Positions 42,461 through 53,930 of a stretch of 64,000 nucleotides of DNA are shown here, in pieces (the first letter of the stretch is position 1; every line of letters starts with the position of its first letter). Location: assembly GCF_000003815.2 (NCBI RefSeq), contig NC_049982.1:29239641-29303640 (forward strand), given 5' to 3'. The position numbers and the translations under genes were made by a program. Source of the stretch: Branchiostoma floridae (taxonomy: Eukaryota; Chordata; Leptocardii; Amphioxiformes; Branchiostomatidae). Below the pieces are notes generated by a model. It worked only from the letters and a program-made list of their open reading frames with translations. It was not told where the DNA came from and did no database searches.

Positions 42461-45400
42461 ATGGATTTGATGGAGGTTGCCATGACAATGAGTGTTCTGA
42501 GTGTTCTTGCGTACTGGCGGTACTGCACACCTGGCCCACCTGGAGGAGTCTCAGAAAGGGAAAGGCGGAGGGTCGAGATTTGCATGCAGAGACTTGTGGT
42601 GGACATTGTCAGTTACTGTACATTTTTTTCTCTCTTTCTATTGGCATATGTTTGTCCTTACACTTTTTTCTTTGCAAATTTTGTGGTTGTGGCTGTGTAA
42701 ATTGAAGCATAAACATGTTGTAATATAAGTAAGTACTCCTCCATACTTTGTAGTATATGTACTAGATACTAGTAGTCTATTTGCTTATTAAGTGTCTCAA
42801 CGAAGCCAAAAGTAACCTTAGACCCTGGTTCTATCTCTCTGTTGTTAGTGAGACTAAAAACACCCCCAGTGGTAGCGTTGTATCTACGTCAACTAACATT
42901 CCTGGGTTACGGTAGCTCATAGAACGTTTCTAGCCTCGGACCAAGGTCCGCCCGGCTAAAGTAACGGTCACATAAACACATAAATCGTCTTGAGCAGCTG
43001 GCATCAACCTTACCCCTGAAGGCCAATAAAGCATGTGACACGCGTAGCTAGCTAATGTTAAATTCTTATAACTTTCTCTCGCGCGGTCGTATCAAGATGA
43101 AACTTCACACAATGCTTTTAAACTGTTTAAAACGATGTACTAGACACTGGTGGATTTGTTTGTGATTTGCTGGAATTTGGATTAAATATACACATTTTGG
43201 TTATAAAAAAAAACATCGTTCACTTCATATATGGTCCGACATTCGTCCCAGTTCACCGTACAATTTTGATGAACATTGTAGGATATTCAAGCAAGTGTGA
43301 CAAAACCAACCGCTATCAAGGATTAAGGACAGAATTTTGATTACAAGGCAGTTGAATTAGGTACATCCAAGATTGCTCTTAAATTTGGGATTGCACGACG
43401 ATCCAAGTTCCTTAACACAGTATAGGTAAGTTTATACTGTGTTATGCTTCGATTCATGTCCAATCGGGGCCCGACCGGACAGCTTTTGGGAATGAAAAGT
43501 ATGACATTTGAAGACGACAAAACACACAGAACGTAAAAAAAAATGAGTGTTCATTATAACTATATACACTAGTCGCTTCTAGCTCTGACATTCATTATAC
43601 ATATATAGGCATATAGCTTCTGTGCTGTTCCGTCTGGGATCCTGGACCACGTTAACGCCTGGAATCGTCCAAATTTTGGACGAGGGCGCTGATTGGTCCC
43701 TACAAATGAGCGAATTAAGGAATGGGTTCAAGCGCTCGTTCGAACAGGCGTTCCAACACCAGAACCGAACACAGGAGCGAACTACGATTCTATCTTACAA
43801 CGTTACTAGTGTCTGGAGGTGAACAAGCCGAATGATACATTACATTACATAACATAACATAAGACAAACCAAGCCTGGGAAAGAATGGACTAGATGTTTA
43901 GTCCTGCGACATAACGACATTTTTTTGCTGGATCTACCTTTTTTTTTTGCCCTCGCGCATTAATTTTGGGGTCTCTAGATGATGTCATCTAAAAATTAGG
44001 TCAGTGTGGCCCAGGGCTCTAGCCAGCGTCCATTTTTCCGTCAATTGACGGAAATTTGCTGCGTGTGACGGAAAAACTTTAAAACCAACCGTCAACCTTG
44101 ACGGACAAAAATCTGATAAAAGCTCCTTCATGGTGGAAGCTACAGGCGGCTTGTGTATGCCGTCCACGGCCGTAAAAGCCACACACTGTTTGTTTTGCTA
44201 TTGTTATGATTGTTGACAATGTGTGCCGTGCTCTTTCGCATACGATAATCTCATTAAAACTATAAATTCTTTTTGTTTCTGTGCACATAGGCAGCATTTC
44301 TTGAATTCCTGGGCCTCGCAACTGGCATCACACCCATTCTTCGTAAACGTGTGCAATTGGGGGTTAGAAATGGTAAAAAATGAAGTTGTTCATAAAGTTC
44401 ACTTAACAGTCTTAACTTGTTCCCACAACTGTTAACTTTCATTGACAAGTTTTGGAATGTGCTGGAACGTTTCCATTTTGAGATATTGGCTTTTTAAAGT
44501 TGATGTTTCACTATTATTTCATTGATATAAGATAGTGCGTTATACACACAAAAGACGTTTACTAGATGAATAATCCAGAGATACAAACGTTTATTTCTTA
44601 TTTGTATCCAAGCTGAAGCCCACAGGGTGCCTGAAAATGGGTAACATTTGATATTTCTATATACTTTTTGAGAGAAATTACCAACATTTGTACCTTACGA
44701 GTTGGAATAATTTGGAAAAAAAAAGAAGCACACATCAGAGTTTTTTTCTGGTGAGGACACAAAACTGGCATCATTTATTTCATTTTTCCCCGGAGATAGG
44801 GCAAAGATCTGTAGAATGCAACATTGAGGGCAGTCGGCATGAAACTGTATGCACTTTGCCTACAGATGCCAGTGAACTATGGTAACGTAAGTCAATAACC
44901 TTGGTGACGTAAGTCAAACATCTCTAATATCAAAGATATAACCAGTGCACAAATAAATTCATGTGTGTGAGAGATGCTGGGCAGGCTCTCTATGTCTGTA
45001 TTGTACCACGTAAGCTAATAGATAGTTCTTGCTTGCCTTTATTCCAACTCAAATTGCATCCGATTTATTCTATTGCAGTGTCCACTTTTTTCTTAAAGCC
45101 CAATTTGAACTTGATCTTTAAGCGCAACGTTTGGCTTTTCATCCCTCCATTTTCCCTTCTCCCCCTCTGGCCTTGTCGTCTCTAAAGCTTTCTTACTCCC
45201 TTAAGCCACTGGTGTATAGTATTCTATAACGCGAGCGACTTCTTGATTCATATACCCATCTCCATCCCTGACCTTCCTACTCTCCCTATATGCCCTCTGT
45301 ATCTCCGTCTTTGTCTACCTAGAAGATAAAATTCAAAATGCATTTCCACTAAAATGTGTACGACAGTTATGGAAATATAATTTTAGGTAGTGGGTTCAAT

Positions 45401-48400
45401 GTACTATGACATCTTTGAAGTTTGATAACTCCATAACCTTGACGTTTACTTACGTTACCATGTGATGAAGACTTGATGAAGAAACTGTGCAGAAATCGAC
45501 ATATAGCCAACTGTTTTGACTATATTATCATGTTAGCCGTTGGAAAACACACTCAGGAGTCACAAATATTGCTAGGTTTCATAAATAATGCTCATCTCAA
45601 AAAGTCACGCCGATGTTGACTTACGTTACCAATGGCAAATATTCAGATTCTTCGAGGAATGAAGTAAGATTTGACTGATTTTTTGCCGTTGTGTGTTAAA
45701 TCATGGTTCATTGACAATTAGCAAGCTTTATTTTTGATCCTTGCAAGGAATTTATTACGCATTTCCCTTCCTAAATAACAGATGTCGTTCTGTGGAAAAA
45801 CATTTTGCCTGTTAACGCTCATAATAAGGTCAGTACGGTACTAAAACTATTGCTGTCATGTCAAACTGAACCTTAGAGGTGTTACCTGACCTTTGGCATG
45901 CTCTCTGACTTTCAATCCTAACTGATTATCCTATTAAACGCCGTGTGTTCGCTTACCCGTTATGTGCTGGTAACGTAAGTCAAAGGGTAACGTAAGTCAA
46001 TTTTGACTATTAACTGGCAAAAAAAAGCTAAACTGTCAGATTGCAGAACCAAATCGCAGGTGATAAGTACTTACCTGGTTGTGCCCTTTCTTATAAAATG
46101 CGTACTAAGACTGTTGTTTCAAATTGGAGCAGTAATAATGGTAACGTAAGCTTGATTACAAAAACTGTCAAAACGCACCGAGCTGCAATATAGCTATAAC
46201 ATATCATTAGATAGTTATCCATTTCCGCTATCGAGTCTTTGGTAGTATACTACATATATTGGCCGATGGGAACATATGAAGATTTCAGGGAAATCACACT
46301 TTAGTGACTAATTTCTGTTCACCTGTCTTTGTAACGTAAGTCAAAGTTTAAAACTTGCGACAGGCATAAAATGGGGAATTGCGTGAGATAGGGACATCTT
46401 GGATAAACTTCGCCGCTTGTTTTATGTTGGCCTTAATGATAGGTACAAATCGACAGCAAACGCCGATTCAAGAAACGCGTTTTTCACTATGTAAATGCAG
46501 TGCTAAGTGTGTTTTTTTAATTTGCGACAGGTGTTTTTTGACGGTCTCAGACCAAAACCTTGCCCTGTACGATCAAATAACAGCTTACCATGATAGTAAA
46601 AAGGCTACTAGTTATATTTCCAGTATCTACTGGTGACATTAAACCACCAAAGTCAACGTTAAAGCGCAATTTAGTAATTTGCTATGCCGATATTCTCGTG
46701 CGACATCAATTGCACAAGTTTATGAAAAATGGGTGATCAGCGTCCTACGGGCCTTTCTGGAATACAAGTTCCGACTCGAAGAAACAATAACCATTCCGGA
46801 GTCACTCTTGAAGGTCACTGAGACGACCTTCGATGGAGTCAAGGTCATGGTGTTAGAACCGCAGTCTGCACAGAAGCAAAGCGCCGTTCCAGGACTGGTG
46901 TTTTTTCATCCAGGGGCGTTTTGTGTTGGAAGTTCAGGTATGGCACTATATATAGTCTGGCTTCATGTGTAAAACTAAAAGGTAGTCCCATATAAAGCCT
47001 TTTTACCTCCACGAAAAATAGAGGTATAGTTTTTGGTGTGTCGACATGTCAGCATGCCTGTCTGTTTGTGTTTCCTGGTGTATTTGTTGTCAGCATAAGT
47101 TTTGAACTTCTGTATGGATTGAAATGACTTTGGGGCCCCTAGTGTGTGACCTGGGTATTGCAGCAAAACTTCTGGTTTTTTTTAAAAAATCTTTTGACCT
47201 TTACATATGACATGGTCTTGAATTTTTGGTGGCAAATAGCTTGTGATATAGGACATTAGGAGTAGGTTTGTACCACCTAGCAGCTTGTTGAAGCTGTAGT
47301 GACAATATGTTTTTATCTACAGCGTGTAGGGCACAAATATCCCTTTCCTTCCACTGCCTTTTACATCCTCCAGAATATACGTCAGGTACCCATTTTTACA
47401 AGTAGATGCAGTGAGGAAAGTGGTGTTAAGTACGCTTTCCGGAGGCATACGTTGATGGCATGTCAGGGGATTCAAACCCAGGACATCTGGGTCAAACCTC
47501 CAAAACGTTATGCCAACATGACGCAACACGGTTTATGTTTACTAACTACAGTTTATGATTTTATCTCTCAACTTGACACACGTACTGTTTATGCCATGCC
47601 TGATTTTCTTGTACTGTCGTCCGATTTGCAGCTGTAAGCTTCCACATGACGTCACATCTCGCCTTAGAGCTGGGTATTGTGGTCATTTCAGTCGAGTAAG
47701 TACTTCTATTCGAAGTATGTAACACATTGACGACTGTATCAAGTCATTTGATTATTAATTAGTATTAAACATTATCCCTGCTTGCTAACCCTGTGACAAA
47801 AAGAATTTTGTTGCTTAAGATCTAACGTTACATCAGTTGTGGTTAAAAAACTTGGAGTCATCCCGCAAAATGCATGGTGCATATGGCAGCTCCCATCTCC
47901 TTTCTTAAAAGCTTAGGCCACGCACTGTCATGGGGGGGGGGGGGGGTTGGTTACTTCCTTATTAGGATTTTCAAAGAAAAATAAATGGATTATTTCATCC
48001 TGAGACCTTGCCGAACTTTTGGTGACCGTTTTGTCACCATCCTCTGTGCAATGCTGACTTGTTCTACTTCCCATTGCCGCTAGGTGTCGCTGCTGCAGTG
48101 TGAAAAATGTCGTCCCAAACGAGACTGAGTTTATATCCCCCCTGACATATCACTGTTCATGACTGTCCTTCCTTTTCTGATCCCTACAGTGCCTCTGTTA
48201 TGAATGGGAGTTCTTTAGGGAAAAACTGTAACAAGTCTATCTACTTGCAGTTACCGCCTCGCACCCGAGCACAAATTTCCAGCAGGACTGACCGATTGCT
48301 TGACGGCAACCAAGTATTTCATTCGACATGCCAAAAGGTGGGCTGTCTTGTCCTTTAAAAAGGTGGGGTCACACATGCGTATATATTCAAGTCCGTTTGA

Positions 48401-49844
48401 GGTGCGTATAACGCTCTTAGTCTCTACCAGGCACCACTGGTCGTGGGAAAAATAGTGCAATCTGGACAAATATAGATACATAACATGCCAGATGAGTTAC
48501 CTGACCGAGAAGTATGGTTAGCGACCCAGCAAACTCTGACATGTTACCTGTTTACGTTTGTCCAATTTCTATTATTTTTACAACGACCTGTGGAGCCTGG
48601 TGGAGGCAAATACTCCCATGCGCGCCTCATACGGACTTAAATATATACGCAGGTGTGACTCCACCTTTAGACTGAAGATTGCATGCATTTAAACCCAAAC
48701 AAATCAATACTAAGTAGTATTTTCAGAAAAAAAAAAAAAACACTGCACTTTCGTGAAGTTTGGGCACCATTTTTGGTGTGCATATTTGAATCAATGGTCC
48801 AGAAGTGTTTATCCCATAATTCAAAAAGTTATACAGAAGTTAGAAAAATCCGACATCCTCCTGGGCTACTTGAGTCTGTTGAAAATTCCGAAAAAAAAAA
48901 CAACTTACTGATTATGCAACATGGCAAGACCGTATGCTTCTGGGTCGCAGCCACCTGGGAGTGTGTATTGTTGAATGTGTATTCGGGATTTCTGGGATAG
49001 TACCAGTTCACCACCTGCTGCAACATATTGAGCCTTGAAGTATGCGAAGGAGGCTATATCATCACCACTTGTCAACTTTCAAAGGTAATTACACAGTTCA
49101 TCAAAACTTAATCAATCCGTCCCCATCTTAACCTTTGCCTGATGTCACTTTCATTTTTACGCCAGGTACAACGTGGACCCCTCCCGTATCGGTATTGCTG
49201 GCGAAAGTGCCGGAGGCAACTTTGCCACGGTGGTCGCGATGCAACTGGGGCAGGAGAAAACACAATACCCTGCTTTGAAACTCCAGGTCCTGCTATACCC
49301 TGTAACACAAAGTCTCATGTTTACTGCCTCCGCCTATAAGTACGGCCCTTGTGAGGCTCTGTCCGTGTGGGACTTGGCATATATCACCTCTCTGTATCTG
49401 TGTGGAGACAGGTCAAAAGTTGATCCCGCACTTTCCAACCCTTACCCAGCGAAGCTTCAAGGCACCCACTACATGAACTTCCTCGACCCTTCCATAGTGG
49501 ACCCGACCCTCCCCCCTCTCCCCCCGGGAAGACGTGTAAGGAGGGAAGACATAGCGGCTGGCGACGATGACCTTGATATGGTTTTGAACCCACAAGTTTC
49601 ACCTCTCGTGGCTGAAGAAGAAGACATAAAGGGTCTCCCGCCGACGTTCATCACGGCCATGGAGTTTGACGTTCTCCGAGATCATGCCTTTTTTTACGCA
49701 AAGCGACTTGAGCAAGCCGGGGTCAAGGTTAAGATGGTGCACTACAAGACTGGCTATCACGGTCAGACCAACGACTTCAGGTGGTCTGAGAAGGGCAGGG
49801 AGATGATGGAAGACGTCTTGTCCTACCTGAAGGAAAACCTGTGA
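42461..49844 (+). CDS. AADAC-like microsomal serine hydrolase, 5 exons
   Basis: Predicted 399 residues, as in human arylacetamide deacetylase, from exons 42461-42611, 46719-46937, 47632-47695, 48251-48337 and 49166-49844. Phases agree. The first donor is uncertain: 42617 is equally possible and adds two residues. An N-terminal hydrophobic stretch (MEVAMTMSVLSVLAYW) is a likely type II signal anchor that would put the enzyme in the ER lumen. Other marks: HPGAFCVGS (114-122), at the oxyanion-hole HGGG; DYRLAPEHKFP; the nucleophile elbow GESAGG (Ser188); FDVLRD (Asp342); and GYHGQ (His372). These positions match the human triad within one residue. Odd points: HPGA replaces the usual HGGG, and residues 280-330 form a charged, proline-rich insert. 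It hydrolyses small or lipid esters and amides; AADAC, AADACL and NCEH1 cannot be told apart here. Confidence 0.9.
42620..44009. other. AADAC-like intron 1, left part
   Basis: Nothing certain. A stretch at 43620-43820 is GC-richer, with repeated GCGCTC/GAACAGGCGTT words, and could be a diverged repeat. Open frames here lack flanking splice logic. Confidence 0.4.
44010..44110. repeat. Probable transposon end with TGACGGA words
   Basis: CAGGGCTCTAGCCAGC is followed by CCGTCAATTGACGGAAA, TGACGGAAAAA, CCGTCAACC and TTGACGGAC. The CAG start and clustered short repeats recall hAT ends. The other end was not found. Confidence 0.35.
44881..46344. repeat. Cluster of eight GGTAACGTAAGTCAA motifs
   Basis: Full or near-full copies lie at 44881, 44903 (one change), 45969, 45986, 46140 (first 11 bases) and 46331 (14 bases) on plus, and at 45448 (12 bases) and 45616 on minus. 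The sequence between them is unrelated, so this is a dispersed motif and not a tandem repeat. It lies inside AADAC-like intron 1. Confidence 0.85.
47005..47290. repeat. Relic of the 1-kb element family (AADAC-like intron 2)
   Basis: TACCTCCACGAAAAATAGAGG at its left end resembles the inverted terminus TACCTCCATGAAA. GGGGCCCCTAGTGTGTGACC and TATTGCAGCAAAACTTCTGG match the relic at 25475. The right end is not defined. Confidence 0.55.
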
Positions 49845-49866
49845 CGCACACGTGTCTTCTAGCCTG

Positions 49867-49872
49867 ATTAAA
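49867..49872 (+). terminator. Possible poly(A) signal of the AADAC-like gene
   Basis: ATTAAA 23 bases after the stop codon. It is the common weaker form of the signal; no AATAAA is seen nearby. Confidence 0.3.
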
Positions 49873-49942
49873 ATCGCGCTCCTAGCTCCAAACTTTATGT
49901 ATATCATATCAAGATTATGATTAATTGATATTGTTAATGATC

Positions 49943-50107
49943 ATCATCATCATCATCGCGGTCTGCTTGCCCGGACCAAGTCCACCCTCTCCTTCCAGAC
50001 GCCTCTGTCCCCCATAGCGTTCTTTAGGTCTTCGACCTGAAGCCCCACATCACGGGCAAGCTGGTCTATGTAGGTTAGTCGAGGTCGCCCTGCATGTGTA
50101 TACCCGT
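49943..50107 (-). mobile_element. LINE 3' fragment with ATC-repeat tail
   Basis: The minus strand reads GRPRLTYIDQLARDVGLQV, then KNAMGDRGVWKERV, the usual C-terminus of CR1/RTE-like reverse transcriptases. It ends at a (GAT)n tail (CATCATCATCATCATC on plus). GTTAATGAT occurs on both sides (49934-49942 and about 50108), a likely target duplication. A longer 21-bp direct repeat lies slightly further out on both sides. Heavily 5'-truncated. Confidence 0.8.
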
Positions 50108-50258
50108 GTTAATGATAATCATTACATAATTATGATTAATTGATATTGTATTACCTGGATGTCTAACCATCATCGACGTATATGATATTATCATATAGCC
50201 AGATGGAGTTGGCCAATCAGAGGCCCCCATTTCCCATGGGTTATCAGGCAGTAACCTC

Positions 50259-50294
50259 AAAAGTGGTCGGTTATTCTAATAACCGACCACTTTT
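50259..50294. other. Perfect 17-bp hairpin with 2-base loop
   Basis: AAAAGTGGTCGGTTATT, then CT, then its exact inverse. It lies in otherwise plain sequence and has no poly-T or gene beside it. Confidence 0.9.
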
Positions 50295-50853
50295 TGGACC
50301 GCACCATTATACAGGGGACAGTCATGAATTTTTTTGGTACTGTTGTTTGTGTGTAAACCATGCATAGCTGTCAAAAATATTATGATTGATTGGTTATGTT
50401 AATTAGGGCTCCACATGGGGAATATAGGGATACTTGAAAAGGAATTATGCTGATTTTACACATTTTCATTATGGCTTTCTAACGTGATTAAGCCGGTACC
50501 TTCCTAAATCACTTCATATATACGTACTTTGTCGTGCCCAAGTGAAAAGGCTCTGCATGGGGGGTACCAGGACTCCACTTAATACATGTAGTTTGTATTG
50601 CAAATAAGCCACATGTTGATGCTGATATGCTATCTCACAAACAGATGATTAGTTAAAATTATTACTTAAATGATGATGATGAAATAGTTTAATGTTTGTA
50701 TTATGTATAGACACTATTGTACAATAGATATATTGCAAATGTATTTTTATGTAATGTATTAAAGTGTTTATTTGTTACAAATGAATTTGTGTGAAATAAC
50801 TGTCAGTTGGATAGGCTATATGATAATAACGTTAATGCCCCGCCTTATCCTCG

Positions 50854-50953
50854 NNNNNNNNNNNNNNNNNNNNNNNNNNNNNNNNNNNNNNNNNNNNNNN
50901 NNNNNNNNNNNNNNNNNNNNNNNNNNNNNNNNNNNNNNNNNNNNNNNNNNNNN
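50854..50953. other. Assembly gap (100 N)
   Basis: A run of exactly 100 N, probably of arbitrary length. It lies next to an inverted copy of the 1-kb element's left end. Confidence 0.95.
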
Positions 50954-51015
50954 CATGAAATTTACAAAAGCTCTAAATTTTCATGGAGGTATGAGGTCGC
51001 CGAACGCTCGGGGAT
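50954..51015 (-). mobile_element. Inverted fragment of the 1-kb element's left end
   Basis: The reverse complement matches GTTCGGCGACCTCATACC and the following 30 bases of the element starting at 51077. The two left ends face each other across about 60 bases. The remainder is lost in the gap. Confidence 0.85.
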
Positions 51016-51076
51016 TATCTCACCATATACACCTCGGGCCGGGGCATTAACCCTTTATTATATGATATGATATGAA

Positions 51077-52149
51077 ACTAGAGTTCGGCGACCTCATACC
51101 TCCATGAAAATTTAGAGCTTTTGTAAATTTCATGCAATTGACCAACACATTAACATAATTTTTGCGTGGTGTTGTTCATCATTGACTAACGTACACATGT
51201 CACAAGTATGAAATTCCAATCATTAGACATAAAGCGGCTTTGCAATTTTTACATAAAGTATGCAAATAAGTTCCCTATTACCATTTTTGGTATCTGCTTA
51301 TATTCCATCTACCATAATTCATAAGTGTTACATTTATTGTAGTCTAGTTATTGCTAATAATGGTATTATACAATTTCCTCATTAATTATGCAAATAAGGT
51401 TCTCATTTGCATAACACGTATATCATTATGAACACCTTTGCCTAAGCTACCTGCACCCCTAAAATGATGCCAATCCGTCAATCCTTTCTGCAGTTATCCT
51501 CTTTGGAATGTCTTGACAAAAACGCCCCTGCAGTTCCAAAATTACATGTTAGGGGGCTGAAAATCTGCCCCACTCTGTCATGACACTGTAAGCTATCTAC
51601 CACCCAAATGTCAAGACTATATCATGTCCGGGACAAGAGATACATTGAAAAAGCTGCTATGATAGAATATTCTCATTAATTATGCAAATTTACTCCTACT
51701 TTGCATAATTAGTATCTTATCTTGTACAACATTGTCTAAGGTACCAACATACCAAAAATCATGAAAATCCATCGTTCTCTTCTTGAGTTATCCTCTTCAG
51801 AAGTTTTTGACAAAAATGCCCCTGCTATCCCAAACCTAGTCGGTAGGGGGCCAAAACTTATGTCACTTATTCCTGAGCGCAAGAGCTATCTAACACTCAA
51901 AAATCGTGACCATAGCGTGTTCAGAACACGAGATAGCAAAACCGGAAGTTGCGCTGCAGTATCAAGGGAAGCCGCTAGGGGGCCCAAAATCTAATAACTT
52001 CCAGCTTTCATCGTCCCCCACCAACACACCAAGTATGAAACTAATCCATCCAGCCGTTCTTGAGTTATCTTGTTGACAGACAGACAGACAGACACACACA
52101 CACACTAACGCTGGGTAAAATATACCCTCCATGACATTTCATGGAGGTA
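51077..52149. mobile_element. ~1.05-kb nonautonomous element, copy 2
   Basis: Same plan as 19951-21010, with terminal words TACCTCCATGAAA (51097) and TTTCATGGAGGTA (ending 52149) and a GACA/CA microsatellite near the right end (52075-52105). Similarity by eye is about 90% with few indels. Confidence 0.88.
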
Positions 52150-52150
52150 A

Positions 52151-52299
52151 TAATGCAATACAATGAAATGCAATACATTTACAAGTACAATATAATATGG
52201 AATCAAATGATATAGTATGATATAAAATGATATAGTATGGTATAACATGATATGATATAACATGATATGATATTATATATGATATGATATGATATGACA
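52151..52299. repeat. ATATG-type microsatellite
   Basis: Irregular repeats of GATAT/TATGA units running into the N gap at 52300. Confidence 0.85.
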
Positions 52300-52462
52300 N
52301 NNNNNNNNNNNNNNNNNNNNNNNNNNNNNNNNNNNNNNNNNNNNNNNNNNNNNNNNNNNNNNNNNNNNNNNNNNNNNNNNNNNNNNNNNNNNNNNNNNNN
52401 NNNNNNNNNNNNNNNNNNNNNNNNNNNNNNNNNNNNNNNNNNNNNNNNNNNNNNNNNNNNNN
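52300..52462. other. Assembly gap (163 N)
   Basis: Unknown bases between the ATATG microsatellite and a C-rich tract. Both neighbours are low-complexity. Confidence 0.95.
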
Positions 52463-52520
52463 ATCTCGCCCCCCTACCTCGCCCCCCTTTAGCGATTTCG
52501 CCCCCCCCCCCCAAAAAAAA
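52463..52520. repeat. C-rich terminal word, left
   Basis: ATCTCGCCCCCC ... CGCCCCCCTTTAGCGATTTCG then C12. In inverted sense it matches 55381-55440 (CGAAAACGCTAAAGGGGGGCG). The two may be ends of one 2.9-kb element or two separate insertions. Confidence 0.55.
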
Positions 52521-52974
52521 ACAGGTTTACATGACGATTTTAGAAGTTGATCGGTATAAATCACAAAATGCAGTTTCAGAATGATATAAGTACACGAGTT
52601 TGATACATAGCTCCATTCATAGTATCAATATTAACGTAATTACATGGGAATAAGATAGTTGAACTTGTTTCAGACAAGGAGGGTTGGGTCCCTTGTATTC
52701 CCATTATTGCATATACCTGAGTCTTGACATAAGATGTATTTCATTGTATTCACCTGTCCTCAAGCAACCTATATATCTCCAATATGAAGTCTCTACCATG
52801 AAGTGACCACAAAAGAACTATGTAATGTCTTTATCAATTATGCAAATATTAGGTATTGATTAGAATAACGCACATTTTGGTATATGCACCTGGCCAAGGG
52901 ATATCTTCACCTCCAACATGACTGTTTACCTGCATGTATGCAGGTATGGTTTTGATGCTGGTGGAAACTTTTCG

Positions 52975-53575
52975 GTAGCCGGGGATGTAGGGCGCTGTAT
53001 CTCGTGAACGGATGGTGCGAGCACGACGATTTTTGGTACGTGGGTTGGGGGTGGTAGCCTGACACTCAGGTGTGATTTTGGGCCTCCTGGCGCTTGACCT
53101 TGACATTGAAGGTGGCATTTTTTGTGTTTTTGGGGCACGTTTGGCGCTGTGTGTCCGGAACGATACGCGCCATTGCGACGATTTTTGGTGCATGGGTGGG
53201 GGGTTGTTGCCTGTTGCCTAGGATTGACTTTGGGCCTTGTCGCGTTTGAACTTGACCCGGCAGGTCGAATTTTGTGTCCGGGAGGGGTGTTTCCGGAGTT
53301 ATATCTTCTGAACGGCTGGTGCTGGCGCAATGATATTTGGCACATGTGTCGGCGGTGGCTGAATAATGCTCAATTTTGATTTTGGCGCCCTTGGTGCTTG
53401 AACTTGACATTTTAGGTTACCTTTTGTGCGGGCACGGGGCGTGCGCTGTATCTCCGGAACGCAAGGTACCATTATGTTGCTATTTGGTACGTGAGTTGTT
53501 TGTGGTGTCCTGGTGGTCAGGTTTGATTTTGGACCTCCTAGTGCTTGAACTTGATACTGTATAGGTTGACCCTGT
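52975..53575. repeat. Degenerate tandem repeat, four units of ~150 bp
   Basis: Phrases like GCTGTATCTCCGGAACG, CGACGATTTTTGGTACGTGG, TTGATTTTGGGCCTCC and GTGCTTGAACTTGACAT recur with starts near 53008, 53158, 53310 and 53457. Units differ by about a quarter to a third. Open frames on both strands reflect the repeat, with no stop-driven selection visible. Confidence 0.8.
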
Positions 53576-53846
53576 TTTTGTGTGGTTGGAGCATCCTCCC
53601 AATATCTGCTTGGTTTTAAAAACAGATTATGGTTGGGTGTAGAACCATCATCTGGCCTGGGCCACCTTCAATGTATCAGGTTACTTAGTGGCACTGACAG
53701 TTTGCCAGATGACGGGAGTGTACAAGATTATATATCTGTTGGTCAGGTATAATTGGAGTTTGCTTATTACTCTTTGTGGTGTTTCTAGAGCTGTATAGTA
53801 CTGAGTTTTAAGTTCCGGTACAAGTTCCTTTACCCTGTTGGCAATC

Positions 53847-53930
53847 ATGGTTGAACTTGAACTTAAACAGAAGAAGATGCAATTTTCTAATGTGGAGGAG
53901 AACTGTATAGAGTGTGGGCATAAGAGAAAG
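53847..53930 (+). CDS. Possible coding exon, CxxC motif, function unknown
   Basis: ATG then 27 further codons up to AAG|GTATGTG, a good donor in phase 0: MVELELKQKKMQFSNVEENC followed by IECGHKRK. CIECGH looks like half of a zinc-binding knuckle. It lies inside the possible 2.9-kb element bounded by the C-rich words, so it may be transposon-derived. No following exon was identified. Confidence 0.25.

Noticed and set aside
47931-47946. Run of 16 G in AADAC-like intron 3 as a functional element
   Set aside because: A simple homopolymer with no flanking structure, and prone to assembly error.
52849-53410. Overlapping 85-139 codon frames on both strands
   Set aside because: They lie in a degenerate ~150-bp tandem repeat and repeat with it; no domain is visible.
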